Below are positions 29,972-36,213 of a stretch of DNA of 36,213 nucleotides, in pieces; position 1 is the stretch's first letter; the number at the start of each line of letters is the position of its first letter. The DNA is taken from the NCBI GenBank assembly GCA_029266575.1, contig JAQSWP010000014.1, forward strand, positions 1 through 36,213, given 5' to 3'. The notes under the pieces were generated by a model. That model saw nothing but the letters and a program-made list of their open reading frames with translations. It was not told the origin of the DNA and made no database searches. The stretch comes from Alphaproteobacteria bacterium. Lineage in GTDB: Bacteria; Pseudomonadota; Alphaproteobacteria; Reyranellales; JAQSWP01. Position numbers and translations under genes: made by a program.

Positions 29972-31210
29972 ATGTCTGATCCGGCTCGTCGGGCCATCGC
30001 ACGCGATCCCCTCTCGCGCCGCGGCGTGCTGCGGGCGATGGCGGGCGGCTGCCTGGCCGTGTCGCTGCCGGCCTGTTCGACGCCCGAGCGCGTGGCGCCG
30101 GTCCCAGCCAACCTGGCCTCGCGCGCCAGCGTGCTGGGCATCGCCAACGAACGCTTCTATCCCATCGCCCAGTCGAAGGCGCTCGATGCCGAATACTTCG
30201 CGGCCATGGAGCGTCAGCAGCGCCATCTGAAATTGCGCGCCATCGATCCGCTGCCCGAGTTGAAATTGCTGTCGGTGTCGGGCGGCGGCGAGAACGGCGC
30301 TTTTGGCGCCGGCGTGCTGTGCGGCTGGAGCGAGCAGGGCGCGCGGCCGGAATTCGACATCGTCACCGGCGTCAGCACCGGCGCGCTGACCGCGCCGTTC
30401 GCCTTCCTGGGCCCGCGCTACGATCGCCAGTTGCGCGCGGTCTATACCGAGATCGGACCGGGCGACATCCTCAAGCGCCGCGGCTATATCGCCGCCCTGA
30501 TCGACGATGCGCTGGCCGACAACTCGCCGCTTTACGCCACCATCTCCAAGCATCTCGATGCGACGATGATGGCCGAGATCGCCCGCGCCTATGAGAGCGG
30601 CCGGCTGCTGCTGATCGGCACCGCCAATATCGACGCGCAGCGCCCGGTGGTGTGGAATATCGGCGCCATCGCCGCCAGCGGCCATGCCAGGGCGCTGGAA
30701 ACCATCCGGCGCATCCTGCTGGCCTCTGCCGCCGTGCCTGGCGCCTTTCCGCCGACCATGTTCGACGTCGCCATCGACGGCAAGGCGTATCAGGAGATGC
30801 ATGTCGATGGCGGCGCCTTCGCCCAGGTCTTCCTCTATCCCACCGCCGCCTTGCAGGCGCGCCGCAATCGCATCCGCGCCGGGCAGCGCATCGCGCCGGT
30901 CACCGCCTATGTGATCAGGAACGGCCGGCTGGAGCCGGAATGGTCGGCGGTCGACCGCAGCACGCTCAGCATCGTCGGCCGCACGATCTCGACCATGATC
31001 GCCGGCAGCGGCTACAACGACGTGCTGCGCATCTACGCCAATGCCAAGCAGGACCGCATCGATTTCAACCTGGCCTACATAGAATCCGACTTCACCCAGA
31101 TCTCGCCGGAGCCGTTCGATACTGCCTATATGCGGGCGCTGTTCGATTACGGCTACCAGCGCGGCCGAGCCGGCTACAAATGGGACAAAGTGCCGCCACA
31201 AAGCGTTTAA
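29972..31210 (+). CDS. patatin-like phospholipase, Tat-type lipoprotein
   Basis: A 412-residue patatin-family lipid hydrolase. The oxyanion stretch is SVSGGGENGAFGAG, the nucleophile is S135 in GVSTG, and the dyad partner is D279 in DGG, so the catalytic machinery is complete. The N-terminus has a twin Arg (LSRRGVLRAMAGGCLAVSLPAC) with a lipobox-like LPAC, so it is probably exported by Tat and lipid-anchored. ATG 29972 follows GGGTGGGGGG. It may act on membrane phospholipids or lysophospholipids in the envelope. A HAD hydrolase gene follows after 73 bp. Confidence 0.93.
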   Translation: MSDPARRAIARDPLSRRGVLRAMAGGCLAVSLPACSTPERVAPVPANLASRASVLGIANERFYPIAQSKALDAEYFAAMERQQRHLKLRAIDPLPELKLLSVSGGGENGAFGAGVLCGWSEQGARPEFDIVTGVSTGALTAPFAFLGPRYDRQLRAVYTEIGPGDILKRRGYIAALIDDALADNSPLYATISKHLDATMMAEIARAYESGRLLLIGTANIDAQRPVVWNIGAIAASGHARALETIRRILLASAAVPGAFPPTMFDVAIDGKAYQEMHVDGGAFAQVFLYPTAALQARRNRIRAGQRIAPVTAYVIRNGRLEPEWSAVDRSTLSIVGRTISTMIAGSGYNDVLRIYANAKQDRIDFNLAYIESDFTQISPEPFDTAYMRALFDYGYQRGRAGYKWDKVPPQSV

Positions 31211-31283
31211 GCCACCGAGCAACCCTGCCGCGCGGTTGCGGCATTTGCCTTTCCGGGCCGGATCGCTGCATAACCCGGAAATC

Positions 31284-32141
31284 ATGACCTTCACGCGCAA
31301 CCCGATCCTGAAATACCCGCCGGCGCCGCAGCCGGTCGCGGCCCGTCCCCAGGCGATCCTGTTCGACCTCGACGACACCTTGCTCGACGCCTATGGCGAT
31401 CCGCATGGCGCCTGGCACCGGCTGCTGGGGCAGTTCGATCACGGGCTGGAGCCGCAGGTGGCGGCGCGCATTCCCGGCACCCTGCAGGAGGTGGCGCGGC
31501 CATACTGGGCCGATGCGCAATGGTCGGCGCGCTGGCGCGTCGATCTGAAGGGCGCGCGGCGGATGGTGCTGCGCGAGACTTTCGAGCGGCTGGAGCTGCT
31601 CGACCGCACCGTGGCCGACGGCGCCATGCACCGGCTGGCCGACGCCATGGCCGACGCCTTCTTCGAATTGCGCAAATCGGAATACAAGCTGTTTCCCGAT
31701 GCGCTGCCGGTATTGCAGGCCTTGCGCGCCGAAGGCATCAGGCTGGCGCTGATCACCAATGGCGGCGCCGACATCCAGCGCCACAAGGTGACGCGCTTCG
31801 AGCTGGAGCAGTATTTCGACCACGTGCAGATCGAGGGCGAATTCGGCAAGGGCAAGCCCGAGCGCGAGGTCTATCTGCACGCGCTTTCCAAGGTTTCCTG
31901 CGAAGCCTGCGACACCTGGATGGTGGGCGACAATCTGGAATGGGACGTGTTGGCGCCCAAGCGCGAAGGTATCCACGGCATCTGGTTCGATCCGCACCAG
32001 CGCGGGCTGGCCGGCGCCATGCATACCGGCGTGCCGCACGCGGCCGCGCGCGAGGGTCGGCTGGAAGCGCAGCCCGACCGCATCATCCACACTTTGCCCG
32101 AGCTGCTGGAGCTGCCCGAGCGCGGCTGCGCGCTGCGATAG
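31284..32141 (+). CDS. HAD-superfamily hydrolase
   Basis: A 285-residue haloacid-dehalogenase-type hydrolase, probably a phosphatase. Motif I is FDLDDT with nucleophile D28 and D30, motif II is LITNGG, motif III Lys is in GKGKPEREVY and motif IV is MVGDNLEWDVLAPK. The cap is the helical C1 type, placing it near the YjjG/Gph group. Substrate unknown. ATG 31284 gives MTFTRNPILKYPP; the site CCGGAAATC is modest. It is convergent with the next gene, with only 3 bases between the two stops. Confidence 0.93.
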   Translation: MTFTRNPILKYPPAPQPVAARPQAILFDLDDTLLDAYGDPHGAWHRLLGQFDHGLEPQVAARIPGTLQEVARPYWADAQWSARWRVDLKGARRMVLRETFERLELLDRTVADGAMHRLADAMADAFFELRKSEYKLFPDALPVLQALRAEGIRLALITNGGADIQRHKVTRFELEQYFDHVQIEGEFGKGKPEREVYLHALSKVSCEACDTWMVGDNLEWDVLAPKREGIHGIWFDPHQRGLAGAMHTGVPHAAAREGRLEAQPDRIIHTLPELLELPERGCALR

Positions 32142-32144
32142 GGT

Positions 32145-32597
32145 TCAACCCCACCGCAGAGTGATGCCGATATCGCCGGGCACGCCGCCGGAGAAATCGA
32201 CCACCTCGTATTTGATCTTGTAGCCGCGCGGCTTCAGGTGTTTTTCCCAGAACGCGTAGAATTCCTTGGGCAGGCCGTTCAGCGTCTTCTCCCAGCCCGC
32301 TTCCATGTTGTTGAGCGCCCGGCCGCGATCGCTCAACAGCGAATTGGGGAAGCGCAGCACCTGCACCTCGTAGAGCCCGTTCTGCGCCGCCCGCTCGATC
32401 AGAGCGGCGGCGCGCTTCATGCGCTCCTCATCGGAGACGCCGGACGCCTTCATCAGCTTGTCGATCAGCGCCTGCTTCTCGGCGTCCTCTTTCGCTTTGG
32501 CCTTGGCCGCGATGCTGGCCTTATCCGCCTGCACTTGCGCCAGCTGTTTCATGATGTCCTTGGCCGAGGGCAGCGGCGATTTGTTGTCGATGGCCAT
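32145..32597 (-). CDS. hypothetical protein with N-terminal coiled coil
   Basis: A 150-residue protein I do not recognise. The first half is a charged Ala/Lys-rich helix (SAKDIMKQLAQVQADKASIAAKAKAKEDAEKQALIDKLMKASGVSDEE), probably a coiled coil; the second half is a compact alpha/beta part (EVQVLRFPNSLLSDRGRALNN, FYAFWEKHLKPRGYKIKYEVVDF). No signal peptide. ATG 32597 has a strong AGGAGACAG site. It starts 19 bp after the AI-2E-family gene stop, so the two are probably one operon. Confidence 0.8.
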   Translation of the reverse strand: MAIDNKSPLPSAKDIMKQLAQVQADKASIAAKAKAKEDAEKQALIDKLMKASGVSDEERMKRAAALIERAAQNGLYEVQVLRFPNSLLSDRGRALNNMEAGWEKTLNGLPKEFYAFWEKHLKPRGYKIKYEVVDFSGGVPGDIGITLRWG

Positions 32598-32616
32598 TGT
32601 CTGTCTCCTGTCGTTT

Positions 32617-33729
32617 CTATGACTTGGCGAGAGGCTGGACTTCCGCCGCATCGGCGGGAGTGTCGGTCCTGGTGACGATGAATTCGCCCGGGCTCCATTC
32701 GCGCATCAGCGCATAGAGCACGGCCAGAATCGTCGGCCCGAGGAAAATGCCGATGAAGCCCAAAGCCGTGGCGCCGCCCAGAATGCCGATCAGCACCAGC
32801 AGCAGAGGCAGCGGGCTGCCGCGCGAGACGAACAGCGGGCGGATGACGTTATCGGCGCTGCCGACCACCAGGGCGCCCCACAGGATCGTGAAGATGCCCC
32901 AGCCGATCTCATCCGACTGGAACAGCCAGATCGAGGCCGGCAGCCAAACCAGGGCCGGGCCGCCGGGAATGATGCCGAGGAAGCCGGTGATCATGCCGAG
33001 CAGGATCGGCGCCGGCACGCCCGCGATCCAGTAACCGAAAATCGCCAGCAGGGCCTGCACCAGCGACGAGCCCAGCACGCCATAGACCACGCCCTTGAGC
33101 GTGTTGTAGGCCACCAGCATCAGATGGCGCGCGCGCGGCCCCGCCACTCGATCGAGAATGTCGCGCGTGCGCTGCAAGGCCGCTTCGCCATCGCGATAGA
33201 AGAAGAAGACGCAAATGACGCTGAGCGCCAGTTGCGCGATGCCGCCGCCGATGGCGCCGACCACGCCCAGCAGCCATTGCAGCACGCCCAGCACCGCCTG
33301 GCGGGCTTCGTTGGACAGCGAACCGTCGGCCAGCAGCGCATTCCAGCGCGCCACCAGCCGCTCGCCGATCAGGGGAATTTTGCCCAGGAATTCCGGCGCC
33401 GCCAGATCGCCTTGCAAGGCCGCTCGCACGCGCTCGGTTAAATTCGCGACGTTCTCCGACAACGCGGTGCCCGCCAGCGCCACCGGGCCCAGCAGCACCA
33501 CCGCCACCAGCAAGGTAACCAGCGCCGCCGCCAATGTGCGGCGGCCGCCCAGCCGGCGGCGGAACCAGACGTACACCGGCCAGGTGGTGATCGCCAGAAT
33601 GACGCCCCATAGCAGCGGCGCCAGAAACGGCCGGGCGATGACGAAAGCCAGCACGCAGAGGATCGCCAGGAAGGCCATGGCGAAGGCGGTGGCGACGTAA
33701 GTGTCGCGCTGTCGGGTTGTGACTTCCAT
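32617..33729 (-). CDS. AI-2E/UPF0118-family membrane transporter
   Basis: A 370-residue polytopic membrane protein of the AI-2E exporter/PerM (UPF0118) family. Two N-terminal helices (YVATAFAMAFLAILCVLAFVIARPFLAPLLWGVILAITTWPVYVWF) are followed by an amphipathic central part and the family ending PLLLVLIGILGGATALGFIGIFLGPTILAVLYALMREW. The GFLGIIPGGPALVWLPASIWLF segment is typical. Members export diverse small molecules or ions, so autoinducer-2 export should not be assumed. ATG 33729 follows AGAGGTCC. Followed by the 150-residue gene after 19 bp. Confidence 0.92.
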   Translation of the reverse strand: MEVTTRQRDTYVATAFAMAFLAILCVLAFVIARPFLAPLLWGVILAITTWPVYVWFRRRLGGRRTLAAALVTLLVAVVLLGPVALAGTALSENVANLTERVRAALQGDLAAPEFLGKIPLIGERLVARWNALLADGSLSNEARQAVLGVLQWLLGVVGAIGGGIAQLALSVICVFFFYRDGEAALQRTRDILDRVAGPRARHLMLVAYNTLKGVVYGVLGSSLVQALLAIFGYWIAGVPAPILLGMITGFLGIIPGGPALVWLPASIWLFQSDEIGWGIFTILWGALVVGSADNVIRPLFVSRGSPLPLLLVLIGILGGATALGFIGIFLGPTILAVLYALMREWSPGEFIVTRTDTPADAAEVQPLAKS

Positions 33730-33830
33730 GGCGGACCTCTTTTGCAGCCTTACCCTAGGCCTCCGGCTGCCATCGCCCGTTGATTACGGTCAAGGCTGCC
33801 GTGGCGATTGCGGACGGACGCGCGGCAAAT

Positions 33831-34904
33831 TCACTGGCTCACCATGTCGGGCAGGAAGAAATAGGTCAGGCCCAGCACCAGATAGATCGTCAGAAGCTGC
33901 ACGCCCTTCAGCCAGTCCGACCGCCCGTCGCCCGCGATCTGGCCGGTGATCAGCACCGCCAGCAGCACCGACAGCACCAGCCCGGCGGGGAAGGCCATAT
34001 CCATCGGCGCCGGGCCCAGGAACAGGCTGACCAGCACCAGCACGGGGGCGACGAAGATCGCCACCTGTACGCTCGACCCGATCGCAATCGACAGCGACAG
34101 GTCCATGCGATTCTTCATGGCGGCGGTGATCGCGGTGGCATGCTCGGCGGCATTGCCCAGGACAGCGACCACGAACACGCCGATGAAGACGTTGCTGAGG
34201 CCGAACTCGCGCGCCGTCGGCTGGATGGCGCCGACCAGGATCTCGCTGATCCAGGCGATGGCCACCGTGGCCAGTCCCAACACCAGGGCGGCGCGGCCGA
34301 TCGACCACTTCGCATGGCCTTCTTCCTCGGGCGCGGTGTAGGAGCCGGAGAACAGCGCGGAATGGGTGAACAGGGAGAAGATCAGGAACAGCGCGTAGAC
34401 GATCAGCAGGATCACCGCCAGCGAGATGCTGAGCGGGATCAGCGCTGCGGCAGCGACGTTCTCGCCCACCGCCGATTTGAATGCCGCCGGCAGGATCAGC
34501 GCGATGGCCGCCAGGGTCAGCATGGTGGCCTGCGCGCGCCCGCCTTCGGCGCTGAAGCGCTGCTCGCGATGGCGCAGGCCGCCGGCCAGCATGGCCGCAC
34601 CCAGCACCAGCAGGATGTTGCCGACGATCGAGCCCACGATCGAGGCCTTGACCACGTCGTAGAGACCCGCGCGCAGGGCAGCCAGCGCGATGATCAACTC
34701 CGCCGCATTGCCGAAAGTGGCGTTGAGAAAACCGCCCGGCCCTTCGCCCAGATGCTCGGCCAGATGTTCGGTGGCGCGGCCCATCCAGCCGGCCAGCGGC
34801 AGGATGGCCACGCCCGATACCACGAAGATCAGCAAATGGCGCTCGGGCGCAAAATGCTCCAGCCCGATGGCAAGCGGCACGAAGAGCAGCAGCCATTTCA
34901 TCAT
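33831..34904 (-). CDS. CaCA-family calcium/cation-proton antiporter
   Basis: A 357-residue cation/proton exchanger of the Cax type with about eleven membrane helices. Both alpha repeats are clear: [24 protein letters not shown] and [34 protein letters not shown], with the GNAxE cation-binding cores. An acidic stretch (APEEEGHAK) between the halves is the usual regulatory loop. The start ATG at 34904 overlaps the SulP stop by ATGA, and the long frame into the SulP gene is rejected. It exports Ca2+ or a similar divalent cation. Coupling to an anion transporter suggests linked ion traffic, which is inference. Confidence 0.94.
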   Translation of the reverse strand: MMKWLLLFVPLAIGLEHFAPERHLLIFVVSGVAILPLAGWMGRATEHLAEHLGEGPGGFLNATFGNAAELIIALAALRAGLYDVVKASIVGSIVGNILLVLGAAMLAGGLRHREQRFSAEGGRAQATMLTLAAIALILPAAFKSAVGENVAAAALIPLSISLAVILLIVYALFLIFSLFTHSALFSGSYTAPEEEGHAKWSIGRAALVLGLATVAIAWISEILVGAIQPTAREFGLSNVFIGVFVVAVLGNAAEHATAITAAMKNRMDLSLSIAIGSSVQVAIFVAPVLVLVSLFLGPAPMDMAFPAGLVLSVLLAVLITGQIAGDGRSDWLKGVQLLTIYLVLGLTYFFLPDMVSQ

Positions 34905-36213
34905 GTCCCTGTCCCCTTTGTGGCCGCTGCGTATTGGCGCACCGCCGCCTCGAGCGTCGGAAAGAACGAGGCCTCGCCCAGCTGCGGGAACAGGCCGAAG
35001 CGTTTCAGCTTGTCCTTCACCGGATCCTTGAGCTCGGCGAAGCACAGCCTGATCTCGCTCGCGCGCAGCATCTGGTCCAGTTCCGCCAGCATGTCGACCG
35101 CCGTGACATCGACGCTGGTCACCGGCTCGGCCGCCACCACCAGCCAGCGCACCGGCGTGGGCGAGGCCGCCACCGCATCGAGCACGCGCTCCTGGAACAA
35201 CTCGGCGTTGGCGAAAAACAACGGCGCATCCCAGCGGAACAGCACCAGGCCGGGAATGAGACGCGCATCGGGATAGCGGGTGAGGTCGTGATAGCCCTCG
35301 ACGCCCTCGGGATGGCCCAGCACCGCCGAATGCGGCCGCCAGCCATCCCACAGGAATTCGATTACCGCCAGCACGATGGCGATCAGGATGCCGGGGATGG
35401 CGCCGAACACCGCGACGCCGATGAAACAGACGATCGACAGCCAGAACTCCCAGCGCTGGATGCGCCAGATGCGGGCCAGGTCGGCGAACTCGAACAGGCC
35501 GATGGCCGAGGCGATCACCACTGCCGCCAGCGCCGTGCTGGGCAGGAAACGCAACAGGTCAGGCGCCGCCACCAGCAACAGCGCCACGCACAGCGCGCCG
35601 ACGATGCCCGTCACCTGCGTTTTCGAGCCGGCGGCTTCGGCCACCGGCGTGCGCGAGGAAGAGGACGAGATGGGGAAGCCCTGGAACAACCCGGCCGCCA
35701 GATTGGCCGCGCCCAGCCCGACCATTTCCTGGTTGGGATTGACGTAGGTGCCAGTGCGCGCGGCATAGCTGCGCGACAGCACCGACGTATCGGCGAACGA
35801 CACCAGCGCCACAGTGATCCCGCCGATCACCACCGCCGTCAGATCCTGCAGCGGCAGCCAGGGAATTTCAAACTCCGGCAAGCCCTGCGGCAGCGAACCC
35901 AGCACCGCGACGCCGGATTTTCCCGACAGGTCGAGAAGGCCGACGACCAAAGTTGCGCCGATGACGGCGATCAGGATGCCGGGCAGGGGCTTGTTGCCCT
36001 TGAGCAGGAAGATGGTCGCCAGAGTGCCGGCGCCGATGGCAAAGGCGATCCAGTTGGCCTTGCCGTCCAGCAATCCCTGAACGATGGCGATGATGTTGTG
36101 CAACGGGCCAGCGCCCTCGATCGAGAAGCCGAACAGTTTCGGCAGCTGGCTGATCAGCACCGTCAGCGCGATGCCGTTCATGTAGCCGTAGCGGATCGGC
36201 TTCGACAGCAGCT
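34901..36213 (-). CDS. SulP-family anion transporter with STAS domain (5' end cut by window)
   Basis: The C-terminal 437 residues of a SulP/SLC26 transporter. The frame stays open to the window edge and reads [27 protein letters not shown], so the real start lies outside. The membrane part includes [26 protein letters not shown], the family signature, and the cytoplasmic STAS domain (about the last 120 residues) has [26 protein letters not shown] and [18 protein letters not shown]. It may carry sulfate, bicarbonate or another anion. Its stop overlaps the start of the Ca2+/H+ antiporter by ATGA, so the two are translationally coupled. Confidence 0.94.
   Translation of the reverse strand, partial: LLSKPIRYGYMNGIALTVLISQLPKLFGFSIEGAGPLHNIIAIVQGLLDGKANWIAFAIGAGTLATIFLLKGNKPLPGILIAVIGATLVVGLLDLSGKSGVAVLGSLPQGLPEFEIPWLPLQDLTAVVIGGITVALVSFADTSVLSRSYAARTGTYVNPNQEMVGLGAANLAAGLFQGFPISSSSSRTPVAEAAGSKTQVTGIVGALCVALLLVAAPDLLRFLPSTALAAVVIASAIGLFEFADLARIWRIQRWEFWLSIVCFIGVAVFGAIPGILIAIVLAVIEFLWDGWRPHSAVLGHPEGVEGYHDLTRYPDARLIPGLVLFRWDAPLFFANAELFQERVLDAVAASPTPVRWLVVAAEPVTSVDVTAVDMLAELDQMLRASEIRLCFAELKDPVKDKLKRFGLFPQLGEASFFPTLEAAVRQYAAATKGTGT

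Noticed and set aside
32617-33729. Assignment as an autoinducer-2 exporter
   Set aside because: The family name is historical; no quorum-sensing gene is nearby and members transport many substrates.
33831-35351. A long fused reading frame running from the SulP region into the cation exchanger
   Set aside because: The upstream 149 codons are an antisense-like shifted reading of SulP; the exchanger starts cleanly at 34904.

Overview
The window is ordinary GC-rich (about 65% by eye) bacterial chromosome. Gene content and protein style point to an alphaproteobacterium: a hemP-hmu haem cluster, a DUF1127 protein, a DUF3576 lipoprotein close to leuS, a GcvA-type LysR and Gram-negative porins. I cannot fix the order. 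There are no rRNA or tRNA genes, CRISPR arrays, transposases or phage genes. Coding density is high and almost every long antisense reading frame is a GC-rich shadow.

Layout. 54-2612 (minus): an arylformamidase-like hydrolase, an OmpR-type response regulator, a lower-GC PD-(D/E)XK nuclease-like protein and an AhpD-like protein, closely spaced. 2772-4486 (plus): GTP cyclohydrolase II with a degenerate RibB-like N-terminus, then a GNAT. A 22-bp inverted repeat separates these from a convergent VOC protein. 5019-5773: a yybP-ykoY manganese riboswitch ahead of a GDT1/UPF0016 cation exporter. 5794-8873: a secreted unknown, a Tat-exported small protein, a crotonase-family enzyme and a TetR regulator. 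8964-9506: a YkuD L,D-transpeptidase-like protein.

9629-17091 (minus) is a complete haem-acquisition cluster: hemP, TonB-dependent receptor, tonB-like gene, hmuS, hmuT, hmuU, hmuV. The receptor and TonB protein move haem across the outer membrane, HmuT-U-V across the inner membrane, and HmuS handles it in the cytoplasm. No exbB/exbD is present. A Fur-like dyad lies upstream of hemP.

17339-20930: LysR, DUF1127, GFA-type zinc protein, isochorismatase-like hydrolase, GNAT and YggS. 21079-24805 (minus): two paralogous porins flank a sulfotransferase; each porin has a strong terminator. 25161-29068: DUF3576 lipoprotein, a small convergent unknown and leuS. 29259-32141 (plus): a secreted unknown, a patatin-like lipoprotein and a HAD hydrolase. 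32145-33729 (minus): a small unknown and an AI-2E-family permease. 33831 to the right edge (minus): a SulP transporter overlapping a CaCA cation/proton exchanger by ATGA.

A recurring theme is long palindromic elements between genes (4487-4542, 9511-9617, 19086-19182, 29093-29196), some of which overlap stop or start codons. I see no clear undescribed multi-gene system. The best leads are the switching architecture of the manganese riboswitch, the compositionally odd nuclease-like gene beside the response regulator, the repeat that supplies a start codon, and the conserved cysteine pair shared by the two porins.
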